From Alteromonas sp. LOR (GTDB lineage: Bacteria > Pseudomonadota > Gammaproteobacteria > Enterobacterales > Alteromonadaceae): a DNA stretch of 64,000 nucleotides. Of the stretch, positions 45,081 through 54,931 are shown in pieces. How positions within the stretch are numbered: position 1 is the stretch's first letter; every line of letters begins with the position of its first letter. The DNA lies in the NCBI RefSeq assembly GCF_000753865.1, contig NZ_JQFW01000014.1:1-64000 (forward strand), written 5' to 3'. The translations under genes and the position numbers were made by a program. Under the pieces are notes generated by a model. The model did no database searches and was not told where the DNA came from. It was given only the letters and a program-made list of their open reading frames with translations.

Positions 45081-47401
45081 GAGTCTTGTACTTTTTTATT
45101 CCGACGTTTAAGCAGTAAGTAAATAAGCAAGCTGATTGAGAAAACCAGAACCACAAAACCAACTAACCAGTACCAAGGGTTGTTGGAAAGCCATAGTCTG
45201 AGTTGAAGCCACGCATCGTCAGATTCGCCAATCTCGTAGGTTTCATTCACCTGCATAACAAGGGACGGTGCGCGGCTGTCGCTCCAAGCAAAGAAATCAC
45301 CGGCTAACTGCCCCCACATCGATAAGCTCACTAAATCACTCACTCTGTCGTTGAGCAACTCAGAGGTTTGTGCGGCAAGGATAAACAATGTGTCGTTACT
45401 TTCTGGGTTGGCGTGTGCGGTAAAAATAGCCTGCGGCCCTAAGTCGCTTTCTTGTATTGTGTTACCTTCCACTTTCATGGCTTTGAATGATCTGTCTTGA
45501 GTCAGATTCCTCACCCGGTTATGTAGGTTATTTTGAAGTTGATAAGACCAGCGCTTTGTCGCCTCTATTGCCGTTGTAAACTCAGACTGTTGCACTTGTG
45601 ACAGTGAATCTGGCGTGCCCAATATAATTGCCGAGCCTGCAATCGCGTTCGATGGCATGCTTTCAAGCGCCATATTATTGATAGTCAGATTAAGGAGCGG
45701 AGCGTTAGCCACCTGCGCTAATTTTGCACTTATCGTTAGTGCACTATCCATAAAGTCTGAAGACGGAATAATGATAGATGATGCAGGGGCTGACTCAAAT
45801 CGAGCTAAGGGGTAAGCCGTTTCGCCGAACAACGCTAAATTCGGCTGCACCGCTACATGTCCCGCATCAGGAAGGTCGATAGCAGAGGTGCTCTCTAACT
45901 GAAATATTAAATGACTCCCCGCGACTTCATCACAAGCTACTCCCGCGAGAGGCGCACGAAGCGTCACATCAAAGTCGATATTGTTTGCTCCGCCTTTTAA
46001 GTATCTTGCAGGGACCGATAACTTGTAGTTTTTGAACACTTGTCCGTTCGGGTTATCAAGCGCAAGACCATGTACCAATTCATCGTTTACTTTCACATTC
46101 ATAATAGAGCCAGGTCCATTACCCGCTCCGTACCCGAAATTAAGGAGTAAACTAACGCTGGCATTTTCCGGTACATAAAAATCAGCGGGTAGTAAGAAGG
46201 AGGCACGTTTTGAAAAGTCTCCTTCATCTCTAAATCTTGCCGCCGAAATACCTAAATCTTGAAACTCATAAGCGGTATCAGGGGCTGCAATTAGCTGTTT
46301 TTGTAATCGGCTTGCTTCCATACCAGAGTGAGACAGTACGGTAATTTGAGAAGTTACATTTATCTCATCGTCCATAACTGCCAAGGTTTGCGCAGCTTTG
46401 TGTACATCGTCAGTGGTATTGCCACTGACGATAAGACGAAACGTGGAAGGGATAATCACGCGGTTGCCGATAGAAAATGAAGGCGTTACTTCTGTTTTTA
46501 AATAAGGACCTTTAATACTGTTAACCGTGGTATCGGATAGCACAGGTGAGAGCGAGGAGGCAGTACCTACTATTACATGTAACTGTTGCGTTTGACTCTT
46601 AGCTAACGCGTTGCCAGAACGGTTATTTTGAGAACTCCCCCGTGTATACCATGCTGAGCGCTCATAACGCTGAATACTTTCTTCTGTCCAGCGCTGTCCC
46701 TCATTAGCAGTGTCTAATTCAGGTAATACATATCCCTCATCAAAGGTCTCATGCTTTAGCTCAAGGGGTTGATATTGATTGCGAAGCGCTAGTGCCTGAC
46801 CCACTAATGAAAGAGTACGCTTGGTAATGTCGTCTTCCACATCTGTTGCTGTAATCAACGACACGTCTCGCAAGCCACCAATTCCTGGATTGAAGAAGCC
46901 ATCTAACTTATCGAATGTGAAATTATCAACATTATTACTTGAGGTTATTTGCAAGGTTGAATTATACATATTCACCTCGCTCCATAGTTCAGGTGCACTG
47001 CCATCTACACACTGATTTGCATAATGCTGACTAACATTGAATGTAAGCGTATTGAAGCCATCTCGCCATAACTTAGCCGGTATGGGAACTTCAGAAATAA
47101 GTGATGGCCGGTCGGGGTCGAACCGTATTTGACCGATGGTGGCGTTATTAAAACGTACAACAAGCTGAGAACGCTTCTCTATGAGTGCCTTAGAGCTGAT
47201 TACATCTAACGTAAGCACAGCGTTATCAACGTCGGTAATTGAAGCCAGAGGAATAGCAAAGTCGATTGAATCTGCCTTACCCTCTAGCCGAATAATGCTT
47301 TCGCCGGCAAAAAAATCGGTGAGACGATAGGTATTTGTTTCAGCATTAACGGTAAATGCCAATAGTAAGCTCAACAACAACGTAGGATAGATTTTTATCA
47401 T
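45074..47401 (-). CDS. bcsB: Cellulose synthase regulatory subunit BcsB
   Basis: A 775-residue protein with a signal peptide ending VNAETN, a large beta-rich periplasmic part with carbohydrate-binding and flavodoxin-like domains, and a single C-terminal membrane helix (WYWLVGFVVLVFSISLLIYLLLKRR). It lies between BcsA and BcsC and is required for BcsA activity in other bacteria. Conserved segments include LKGGANNIDFDVTLRAP and GYGAGNGPGSIMNVKVND. It starts 6 bp after bcsA. Confidence 0.92.
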   Translation of the reverse strand: MIKIYPTLLLSLLLAFTVNAETNTYRLTDFFAGESIIRLEGKADSIDFAIPLASITDVDNAVLTLDVISSKALIEKRSQLVVRFNNATIGQIRFDPDRPSLISEVPIPAKLWRDGFNTLTFNVSQHYANQCVDGSAPELWSEVNMYNSTLQITSSNNVDNFTFDKLDGFFNPGIGGLRDVSLITATDVEDDITKRTLSLVGQALALRNQYQPLELKHETFDEGYVLPELDTANEGQRWTEESIQRYERSAWYTRGSSQNNRSGNALAKSQTQQLHVIVGTASSLSPVLSDTTVNSIKGPYLKTEVTPSFSIGNRVIIPSTFRLIVSGNTTDDVHKAAQTLAVMDDEINVTSQITVLSHSGMEASRLQKQLIAAPDTAYEFQDLGISAARFRDEGDFSKRASFLLPADFYVPENASVSLLLNFGYGAGNGPGSIMNVKVNDELVHGLALDNPNGQVFKNYKLSVPARYLKGGANNIDFDVTLRAPLAGVACDEVAGSHLIFQLESTSAIDLPDAGHVAVQPNLALFGETAYPLARFESAPASSIIIPSSDFMDSALTISAKLAQVANAPLLNLTINNMALESMPSNAIAGSAIILGTPDSLSQVQQSEFTTAIEATKRWSYQLQNNLHNRVRNLTQDRSFKAMKVEGNTIQESDLGPQAIFTAHANPESNDTLFILAAQTSELLNDRVSDLVSLSMWGQLAGDFFAWSDSRAPSLVMQVNETYEIGESDDAWLQLRLWLSNNPWYWLVGFVVLVFSISLLIYLLLKRRNKKVQDSW

Positions 47402-47407
47402 TTTTGT

Positions 47408-49627
47408 TTATTCCTTGGCAGAACTTATTTTGTGACTTATTTTTTTGCCTGCAATATCTAGAGCATGTAGGAAATGCAAAAGAGCAGGTTTTAACCCAAC
47501 ACTAAGTACGTGCTTAGCACCATACCAGTACGTAATCGCTCGCGTTCTCCTTCGCTGAAATGACATCCATCTGCGGCTATCTGCTAATGCAAAAGCAACA
47601 ACTTCACTGTGCTCCTTTTCTGTTGAAGGGGAAAACTGCACGCGAAGCAATGATAATTTACTATCGTAGTTCAAAACCGTGACAGGCAAGTGAACGTTCT
47701 TATTTAATGCCTCGCACCACGTTGTCAGTTTGGCTTGGTCAGAAAATAACGCCCCTTCACCTTTTAACTTCATTCTTGCTCCGCCTATGGAGAGATCCAC
47801 AAGGTCGCCAACCCACGCCTGTCCTTTTTGGGTTCGTAATACAACGTTGTTGGTAGCGGGCAACCTAGATTGCGATCGCACTTGTTTTCTTTCTAACAAG
47901 ACGCTCAACACCGACATCAACAATAACAGGTTGAATCCATTCCACAGCATAACAACCACGGTGAGCTCTCTGCTGAGAGGCTCGGAGATAAATTTATACA
48001 CTCCAGTGAAAAAAGCAAATAACAATATGAGAATAAGCCAATAAAAGACATTGGCGAGCGGCGACACAAAAGTTTTGTCTAAACTTTCCCCTTTTGGCGT
48101 AACCACAAAGGAAGGCTCTCGCGGCTTGACGAAAACTTTAATTAGCGCTTTGAGTGTGAAAGCACACTGTAGAATTTCGTATATTTCAGAAACCAAGGGC
48201 CATCGCGTTCGTCCAAACAGCATAGTGGAAATCATATACGTCGCAACAACATGAGGAATGGTATAGGCCAGTATTTCAAGCATAGAGGCATGGTATACCT
48301 GAAGCCCAAACACAAGATAAGCCAAAGGCATGAGCAGAAAAATAATGCGCGCAAAAGGAAATAACCAAAACAAGATAGAGCTCATATACCCTACACGCTG
48401 ATACCACTTGAGCCCCTCGGCTTTAAAGGGCTTTTTTAGCAAAAGAATCTGCGTCATTCCTTGTGCCCAGCGCATTCGCTGCTGAATGAACGCATCAAAC
48501 GTTTCGGGTGCCAAACCGCTCACCATTGGTCTGTCTACATAAACCGATTCATAGCCTAATTTATGCAAATCTAACGCGGTTTCTGCGTCTTCAGTAATTG
48601 ACTCACCGGATATGCCCCCTACCAACTCGAGATGCGCTCGCCTCATCAGGGCCGCTGAGCCACAAAAGAACGAACTGCCCCAGTAATCGAGGCCTTTTTG
48701 AATAGTCCCATAAAACATGTCGTTTTCAGAGGGCATTCTCGTGAAGGCTGAAAAATAGTTTCGCTCAACAGGGTCAGGGTTCGCCATAAAATGTGGAGTT
48801 TGCACCAAAAAGACGTTTTCGTTTTTCAGCATCCAAGGCACGGTTCTATCGAGAAAATCTGATGTGGGCACATGGTCGGCATCTAAAATGACAATAAGGT
48901 CACTGCTAGTATTCCCTATAGCACTATTTACATTGCCCGCTTTCGCAAATTCGTTCTTTGCGCGAGTGTGATAGTCAATATCGTGTTTTTTACAAAGCGC
49001 CTGAAGGTTGCTTCGTCGTTTCTTTGCCGCTGCTGCAGCAGTTTCATTACTTGCATTAATTTTTTGATCGGTACCGCCATCGTCAAGCAGGTGGATAAAT
49101 AGCTTGTCCTTGGGATAGTCGAGGATTTTAGCGGCGCGAATAGTCACCTCAAGAATATCAATATCTTCATTATAGGTGGGGATCATAACGTCCACAGAAG
49201 GCAAGCGCTCTGTGTCTATATCTTTTAAAGTGAGCAGCGGCCTACTAAGAGGAAACGCATTGACAATAGCACCTAAAACAGAGGTGATGCCTGCATAAAT
49301 TTCAGCAATGAATAATAGCCAAACTGCTACAAGCGAAAAAATGTCGGTATAGGTGAGCGTATACAGTCCTCGCCACAGCAAATAACGAGTGGTTAAGGCA
49401 GTGCCCAATACAAGGGCTAAAATTCGGAAAAAGTGTTGATGGGGCTGTGTATGTTGGGCTTCTTTGCTACACCAGGAAATTGAAATTAGCACTAGCAGTG
49501 ACGCGAAGAGTTGTCCAATAGCATCCATTGGCGCTAACAAAATGGCGCCAAGCAGCACAGAGGCTAATAATAGAGCGCCTATGTACTGTACGGGGTTCGA
49601 TACGTTCTCATGTGGCGAGCTGTCCAA
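47408..49627 (-). CDS. bcsA: Cellulose synthase catalytic subunit BcsA
   Basis: A 739-residue family 2 glycosyltransferase in the inner membrane. The UDP-glucose site is complete: DDG (182-184), DAD (249-251), TED (345-347) and QRMRW (383-387, Q-x-x-R-W). Helices precede and follow the catalytic domain. The C-terminal PilZ domain (about 590-690) has RSQSR (R-x-x-x-R) and DLSIGGARM, so it should bind c-di-GMP and be activated by it. The first codon is a TTG at 49627, inside the end of the upstream gene, with only a weak ribosome site, so translation is probably coupled. Gene order on the minus strand is unknown gene, bcsA, bcsB, bcsZ, bcsC. Confidence 0.95.
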   Translation of the reverse strand: MDSSPHENVSNPVQYIGALLLASVLLGAILLAPMDAIGQLFASLLVLISISWCSKEAQHTQPHQHFFRILALVLGTALTTRYLLWRGLYTLTYTDIFSLVAVWLLFIAEIYAGITSVLGAIVNAFPLSRPLLTLKDIDTERLPSVDVMIPTYNEDIDILEVTIRAAKILDYPKDKLFIHLLDDGGTDQKINASNETAAAAAKKRRSNLQALCKKHDIDYHTRAKNEFAKAGNVNSAIGNTSSDLIVILDADHVPTSDFLDRTVPWMLKNENVFLVQTPHFMANPDPVERNYFSAFTRMPSENDMFYGTIQKGLDYWGSSFFCGSAALMRRAHLELVGGISGESITEDAETALDLHKLGYESVYVDRPMVSGLAPETFDAFIQQRMRWAQGMTQILLLKKPFKAEGLKWYQRVGYMSSILFWLFPFARIIFLLMPLAYLVFGLQVYHASMLEILAYTIPHVVATYMISTMLFGRTRWPLVSEIYEILQCAFTLKALIKVFVKPREPSFVVTPKGESLDKTFVSPLANVFYWLILILLFAFFTGVYKFISEPLSRELTVVVMLWNGFNLLLLMSVLSVLLERKQVRSQSRLPATNNVVLRTQKGQAWVGDLVDLSIGGARMKLKGEGALFSDQAKLTTWCEALNKNVHLPVTVLNYDSKLSLLRVQFSPSTEKEHSEVVAFALADSRRWMSFQRRRTRAITYWYGAKHVLSVGLKPALLHFLHALDIAGKKISHKISSAKE

Positions 49628-50189
49628 TATTGCGATCCGCTATGTGTATTTTTGTGACACTCGCATAGTTTGCCCTGTTAATTAGCGTAACTTCACCATT
49701 TGACAGTTCAACTTCGTGATTGCTCTTATAGAACATTCTAGAAATGCTATCACGTTGCTCTTGTGCACTTTTCGTTGCAACACACCACGCAGGGTACGTC
49801 GCAACTCCGCATAAACATATTAGTATAATGCCATAAAAAACAGAAGGAGGTAATGATGGCGCAACGAATAATGAAAACAGTAACATAGCCATACTTGCGG
49901 TAACCAAAATAGCCGTTAGTTTACGGTAGCGAGTAATGCTATTGAGTGTGCGCTCCGCGTTTAATAGCAGGAACAGCCTATTCTGCCAAAGCTTTTCGGT
50001 CTCTAGTTGTGATTGAATACCGATCACGCCAGAAGGTGTGTCTGGCATCGCACCATCGCTTTGTGAGCGATGTTGACCCTTTGCTAGTTCATATATATTT
50101 ACAGGCACGCAGTCTGCAAACTTACGCTCTAATTCGTCGCTAAAATCATTCCTTTGATGTTCACTGCGAAACTTATGTTCTTTGTTCAT
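49608..50189 (-). CDS. Unknown two-helix protein, first gene of the cellulose operon
   Basis: From the ATG at 50189, with GGGGAG upstream, it has 193 residues. The N-terminal 85 residues are polar and helical. Two hydrophobic helices follow (about 94-115 and 120-140), then a polar C-terminal domain with short strands (about 150-193: EVELSNGEVTLINR). I do not recognise the family and it is not like BcsE, BcsF, BcsG, BcsQ or BcsR. It overlaps bcsA by 20 bp and is the first gene of the operon, so a role in cellulose synthesis or its control is likely but unproven. Confidence 0.65.
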   Translation of the reverse strand: MNKEHKFRSEHQRNDFSDELERKFADCVPVNIYELAKGQHRSQSDGAMPDTPSGVIGIQSQLETEKLWQNRLFLLLNAERTLNSITRYRKLTAILVTASMAMLLFSLFVAPSLPPSVFYGIILICLCGVATYPAWCVATKSAQEQRDSISRMFYKSNHEVELSNGEVTLINRANYASVTKIHIADRNIGQLAT

Positions 50190-50390
50190 AACGCATCTCC
50201 CCAAAACCTCGAGTGAGTTTACTTCTACCCACTATTAGGAAACATCGCGGCATTCATACTTACTAATTGATAAGAATACGCTTACATACGCAGAAGTGTT
50301 ATTGAACTTTCGCCTATTGAACTTTAGGCTTATTGTATACATGGAGATAAAAGAAAGTGAACACTCACACTTTAGAATTAAAACAGCGCA
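50190..50390 (-). promoter_or_regulatory. Upstream region of the cellulose operon
   Basis: Contains TATTGAACTTT twice (50300-50310 and 50315-50325), 15 bp apart, about 110-135 bp before the first start. No clear sigma-70 pair was identified. It may bind a biofilm regulator. Confidence 0.4.
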
Positions 50391-50429
50391 AAAAAGGGCC
50401 ACTATTTCAATGAAATAATGGCCCTTTTT
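50391..50429. terminator. Terminator after the YgjV-like gene
   Basis: AAAAAGGGCCACTATTTCA pairs with TGAAATAATGGCCCTTTTT with one mismatch and A/T runs on both sides. Confidence 0.85.
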
Positions 50430-50463
50430 GAATTTTGACGGCTCCGACTTTTAACGTTATGGA

Positions 50464-50949
50464 TTACCGCTTTAGCTTACTAATAATGCTGATGAGGTTA
50501 CTTATGTTAAACACAGTGCCAAAAATGCTTCCCACCGAAATGGCATAGAGTAAGCCCAGTGACTCGGCCACAAGAAAGGTTCTTCGTATTTGATGGGTGT
50601 CTCTTATTACAATAGAGCCAATGGTAAAAATGAGTGAGGAAGCATAGGCGATAAATATGTTCCAGTGATGCTCAAGCACAAACCACTCGTAGCATAAAAA
50701 ACCAATATTAATCCCTATAAAGGCAAACAGAATAAGGTTACTTCTGTTTTTAATCGCAATGATGTTGCGAACGCTAGCGAGAAGAGTCCCTACCCCTGCG
50801 GCCATCGCATCTAGCATAAAGAAATGGGCACTCAAACTTGCCAAAGCAAACGCGGATATCAGCAGATAGCGGTCAACATTATTTTGTCGGTACCCAATGA
50901 AATTTAAAACAACAGCAACTGCACCAAATGCTTCGGCAACGACAACCAT
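50464..50949 (-). CDS. YgjV-family inner membrane protein
   Basis: A 161-residue protein with about five membrane helices. It matches the YgjV family (EAFGAVAVVLNFIGYRQNN and LASVRNIIAIKNRSN). Function is unknown. It is 13 bp after trmN6 and likely shares its transcript. The terminator follows about 35 bp after the stop. Confidence 0.82.
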   Translation of the reverse strand: MVVVAEAFGAVAVVLNFIGYRQNNVDRYLLISAFALASLSAHFFMLDAMAAGVGTLLASVRNIIAIKNRSNLILFAFIGINIGFLCYEWFVLEHHWNIFIAYASSLIFTIGSIVIRDTHQIRRTFLVAESLGLLYAISVGSIFGTVFNISNLISIISKLKR

Positions 50950-50962
50950 GATTTCTTCTCTT

Positions 50963-51712
50963 TTAAAATTTTAGATAAAACGGGCGGCAAAGCGCCTTGA
51001 ACGCAGATGAATACTCACCATTGTGTTCGCGTATTGTAAGGGATGGATACGTCTCCTCAAATTCAGCGACGCTCTCGCTATCTTCATCATTAGCGCGTTG
51101 AGCCTGAAAACGGTAGACGCATAGGTAGGGATCACTTTTGCTGTCGTGTTTTACCACCAAGCAACCGGTCACAAATAAATTAAATGCTAACGCGGCTTGC
51201 TCTATTTCGGCCATTCGCCGATAGGGGTAAACGCAGTAAAGACTTCCCGCTGCAGATACGTTATTGGCCGCAAACTGAAAAAGTGCAGTCGGCGAAAGTA
51301 AGCCGGTTTGTCGAGCACTGTGTCGTGCATCGCTTTGGCTAGCAAAGGCATTGGTGGGTTTATTACTGTGCTCAAAATAGGGCGGGTTCGATACAATAAT
51401 ATCAAAGCTGGTCTTTGGCTTATAAACCTCTAAGGCCTGGTGGTGCACCGAAATTCGTTTCGACCACTTTGACATCTCAGCATTATCTCTCGCCTGCTGC
51501 GCCGCACTTTCATCTACTTCAATTGCATGTATGTCGACAGCGTCGTCCGTTTTTTGCGCCATCATAAGTGCGAGAATGCCCGTTCCAGTACCGATGTCCA
51601 GCACACTTTTGGCCCCATTGGGATTTACCCAACTTCCAAGAATGAGACTATCGGTATTCACCTTCATGGCACACTTATCTTGCGCCACACTGAATTGCTT
51701 ACAACGAAACAT
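50963..51712 (-). CDS. trmN6: tRNA1(Val) (adenine(37)-N6)-methyltransferase
   Basis: Adds N6-methyl to A37 of tRNA-Val (YfiC). It has 249 residues. The SAM motif is LDIGTGTGILAL (about 38-49) and the N6-adenine catalytic motif is NPPY (109-112). FRCKQFSVAQDKCAMKVNTDSLILG at the start matches the family. It is followed by the YgjV-like gene. Confidence 0.93.
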   Translation of the reverse strand: MFRCKQFSVAQDKCAMKVNTDSLILGSWVNPNGAKSVLDIGTGTGILALMMAQKTDDAVDIHAIEVDESAAQQARDNAEMSKWSKRISVHHQALEVYKPKTSFDIIVSNPPYFEHSNKPTNAFASQSDARHSARQTGLLSPTALFQFAANNVSAAGSLYCVYPYRRMAEIEQAALAFNLFVTGCLVVKHDSKSDPYLCVYRFQAQRANDEDSESVAEFEETYPSLTIREHNGEYSSAFKALCRPFYLKF

Positions 51713-51899
51713 TTTTTATGAACATGGATTATAAAAACACGGCAGACATTTTACCTCATCTAATCTACCCCATCACGCCTGATGGAATAGATAGGTAGGA
51801 ATAGATAGAAATTGGAATAAGCACTAGCGCAAAGCCAATACTTTACTAGACCTTTTTAGCTCACGCTTTATATTTAACCGCTTTGTATTTTTAACCCAT

Positions 51900-52520
51900 T
51901 TACCATTTTTGCAATGACATCATATTTCTTGCTACATCAATGGGCGCCACGGGACGATACTTTTTAAGCGGCCCTTTCATTATAGATTGCCAAATAGGCG
52001 CGGTTTTTTGCGCAACATCTTCAAGTAAGCGAGATTCATCTCGGTTCCCTAGCAGCAATGACGGCCTGACCGCGGATGCGTTTGGCAGCTGTGGCATACG
52101 CATAATGGCATTTTCAAGCTCGCCTTTTACCCTAAGGTAAAAATTACTACTTTTTGCATCAGCCCCCACAGAAGACACCCAAACAAAGCTATCGGCACGC
52201 TGAGCACGGGTAAGCTGTGCAGCAACGTGAATGTATTCAAAATCTACACGTCGAAATGCTTTTTTCGAACCCGCCTTTTTGAGGGTGGTGCCTAAACAGC
52301 AGTACACATGATTAACGCTAAAGTAACCTTGATAGTCTTGAAGATTTTCAAAGTCGATAACCACCGGCCTTAACCGGTTGTGTGGGTCGTTGAACATCTG
52401 TGAAGACAGGGGCTTGCGCACCAAGCATGTCACTTCATCGTAACGCCTGTCCTGTAAAAGCATATTTACGAGCGTTCGTCCGACTAAACCTGTCGCTCCT
52501 AGCACCATTGCGGATTTCAT
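51900..52520 (-). CDS. NAD(P)-binding atypical SDR (TIP30-like)
   Basis: From the ATG at 52520, with AAGGTG upstream, it has 206 residues. The Rossmann loop is VLGATGLVGRTLVNMLL (about 6-22); VNHVYCCLGTTLKKAGSKKAF and FVWVSSVGADAKSSNFYLRVKGELE contain the S/Y/K-type site (Tyr in FYLRVKG). The sequence resembles eukaryotic HTATIP2/TIP30 and bacterial YwnB-like proteins. Substrate unknown. Confidence 0.82.
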   Translation of the reverse strand: MKSAMVLGATGLVGRTLVNMLLQDRRYDEVTCLVRKPLSSQMFNDPHNRLRPVVIDFENLQDYQGYFSVNHVYCCLGTTLKKAGSKKAFRRVDFEYIHVAAQLTRAQRADSFVWVSSVGADAKSSNFYLRVKGELENAIMRMPQLPNASAVRPSLLLGNRDESRLLEDVAQKTAPIWQSIMKGPLKKYRPVAPIDVARNMMSLQKW

Positions 52521-52590
52521 ACTTTGCACCTTGTATCATGTGATGGTTTCTCTACAATCTAACCTTCGACAGTAAAATATGCAGATAACA

Positions 52591-54810
52591 ATGAAAAAAG
52601 CCCTTTTAATTGGAGCCGCTATGCTCTCTACTGCTTTACACGCTGAAACGCTCACTATTGAGCGAATTTTCTCATCACCCTCTTTAGACGGCAGCGCCCC
52701 TCGCACACTCAAAGTGTCTCCCGATGGCGCGCGCGTTACGTTCTTAAAAGGAAAGCAAACCGACTACGAACGTCTCGACCTGTGGGAATACCACATCGAC
52801 AGTGGCGAAACCCGCATGCTGTTTAATTCTAACGACTTACAAAGCGGTGAAGAAGTACTTTCTGATGAAGAGAAAGCCCGTCGCGAGCGTATGCGCCTAA
52901 AAGGTAGCGGTATAGTAAGCTACGAATGGTCTGACGATGGTAAAGCTCTGCTCTTCCCTCTTGGCGGTGATGTGTACTATCACAAACTCGGCGAAAAAGG
53001 AGCCAAGCAGCTACTCGATACCGATGCATTTGAGACAGACATTAAACTATCTCCGAAGGGTAATTACATTTCTTATGTTCGCGATCAGAACCTTTATGTA
53101 AAACATATTGCCTCGGGCAAAGAGATGGCAATTACTAAAGACGGCGGTGACAACATCAAGTTTGGTATGGCCGAGTTTGTTTCCCAAGAGGAAATGGGAA
53201 GAATGACCGGGTATTGGTGGGCGCCAGATGAAAGCAAAATTGCGTTTACTAAAGTAGACGAAAGCCCTGTAGACGTTATTACGCGTACTGAGATTTACGC
53301 TGATGACATCAAACTGGTTGAACAAAGGTACCCTAAAGCGGGTACACCCAATGTGGTTGTGGAACTTGCCATTCAGTCGCTAGACACAAACGAGCGTACG
53401 TGGGTAGATTTAGGCGAAGATAAAGATGTGTACTTTGCCAGAGGCCAATGGATGCCGGACAGCACGACATTTACCTACCAATGGCAAACACGCGACCAGC
53501 AAAACCTTGAGCTGCGTGCGTACAACACGCAAACAAAAAAACAGCGTGTACTGTTAAATGAAAGCAGTGATACCTGGGTTAACTTGCACGACGACCTGTA
53601 TTTTCTCAAAGACAAAGGTCAGTTTGTTTGGGCCTCTGAGCGAGACGGATTCAAGCACCTATACCTTTTCGATAACAGCGGCAAAATGGTTAAGCAGCTC
53701 ACGTCGGGAGACTGGGTGGTTGACAGTATTGAAGCCATCGACACGCAAAACGACCGCATTTTCTTTTCTGGCCGCAAAGACACACCGTTGGAAAGTCACA
53801 TTTATGTCGTTCCTTTTGATGGAAAAGGCACCAGCGATATAGCACGTATTACTGAATTAGGCGCCTATCATGACGCAACTTTCAGCAGTGACGCCTCTAT
53901 TTTTATTGACCGTTTCTCTACTGTTAACTCCCCTTTCCAAGTCAGTTTAAACGATGCTTCTGGCAAACGTATTACTTGGCTTGAAGAGAATAAGGTAGAA
54001 GAAGGCCATCCTTTGCACGCCTATATGGACAGTTGGACTAAGCCTGAGTTTGGCGACATTCAAACAAAAGACGGTGCGACGCTAAAATACCGTATCTACA
54101 AGCCAGAGAGCGCAGTAGAAAACCCGAATAAGAAACTGCCTGTTATCGTGTATTTATATGGCGGCCCCCACGCACAAGTTGTTACCAATAAGTGGGCGGG
54201 AAATCGTGGCTTACTAATGCAACACTGGGTTGATCAGGGTTATGTGGTCTTCACGGTAGATAATCGGGGCTCTAACTACCGAGGCAAAGCGTTTGAAGAT
54301 CCTATTTACAAAAAAATGGGCTTTATCGAGGTTGATGACCAAGTTGCCGGCGTAGAGTATTTACGCACGCTGCCTTTCGTTGATGCCAACAACATTGGTA
54401 TTCACGGACACAGTTATGGTGGCTACATGACCCTTATGGCCATGTTTAAAGCGGGCGACTATTTCGCTGCAGGTGTATCTGGTGCTCCCGTTACCGACTG
54501 GCGTTTATACGACACCCACTACACCGAGCGATACATGGGTAACCCAAACACCGAGAACGATGCCTACACTGCGTCTTCTGTCTTTCCATACGCGAAAGAC
54601 TTGAAAGGCGACTTGCTGATTTACCACGGAATGGCTGATGACAACGTACTCTTTACCCACTCCACAATGCTTTATAAGCACTTGCAGGACTTGGCTATCC
54701 CGTTTGAAACCATGGACTACCCAGGTAAAAAGCACAGTCTTCGCGGTAAGCAAACTGGCATTCACTTATACAAAACTATTACCAACTTCTTTGAGAGAAA
54801 TTTGAAGTAA
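52591..54810 (+). CDS. Prolyl dipeptidyl peptidase (S9, DPP4-like), secreted
   Basis: From the ATG at 52591 it has 739 residues; an in-frame ATG at 52579 is also possible and neither has a strong ribosome site. The signal peptide ends STALHAE. An N-terminal beta-propeller domain (about 30-470) is followed by an alpha/beta hydrolase domain with the triad Ser608 (GHSYGGY), Asp683 (MADDNVLF) and His715 (GKKHSLRG). The N-terminal EEMGRMTGYWWAPDES carries the paired Glu that binds the substrate N-terminus in DPP4. It removes X-Pro dipeptides in the periplasm or outside the cell. A strong terminator follows. Confidence 0.92.
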   Translation: MKKALLIGAAMLSTALHAETLTIERIFSSPSLDGSAPRTLKVSPDGARVTFLKGKQTDYERLDLWEYHIDSGETRMLFNSNDLQSGEEVLSDEEKARRERMRLKGSGIVSYEWSDDGKALLFPLGGDVYYHKLGEKGAKQLLDTDAFETDIKLSPKGNYISYVRDQNLYVKHIASGKEMAITKDGGDNIKFGMAEFVSQEEMGRMTGYWWAPDESKIAFTKVDESPVDVITRTEIYADDIKLVEQRYPKAGTPNVVVELAIQSLDTNERTWVDLGEDKDVYFARGQWMPDSTTFTYQWQTRDQQNLELRAYNTQTKKQRVLLNESSDTWVNLHDDLYFLKDKGQFVWASERDGFKHLYLFDNSGKMVKQLTSGDWVVDSIEAIDTQNDRIFFSGRKDTPLESHIYVVPFDGKGTSDIARITELGAYHDATFSSDASIFIDRFSTVNSPFQVSLNDASGKRITWLEENKVEEGHPLHAYMDSWTKPEFGDIQTKDGATLKYRIYKPESAVENPNKKLPVIVYLYGGPHAQVVTNKWAGNRGLLMQHWVDQGYVVFTVDNRGSNYRGKAFEDPIYKKMGFIEVDDQVAGVEYLRTLPFVDANNIGIHGHSYGGYMTLMAMFKAGDYFAAGVSGAPVTDWRLYDTHYTERYMGNPNTENDAYTASSVFPYAKDLKGDLLIYHGMADDNVLFTHSTMLYKHLQDLAIPFETMDYPGKKHSLRGKQTGIHLYKTITNFFERNLK

Positions 54811-54853
54811 GCAGGGTTTGGCGAAAAGGCTTATGGGAAAAACTTAAGCTACG

Positions 54854-54890
54854 AAAAAGGGCATAACAATGTTTTGTTATGCCCTTTTTT
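54854..54890 (+). terminator. Terminator after the dipeptidyl peptidase gene
   Basis: AAAAAGGGCATAACAA and TTGTTATGCCCTTTTT form a 16-bp stem with a short loop and T-run. Confidence 0.92.
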
Positions 54891-54931
54891 ATTTTGAAAG
54901 CGTCTTAGCCGCCTAACGACAACCGTATATT

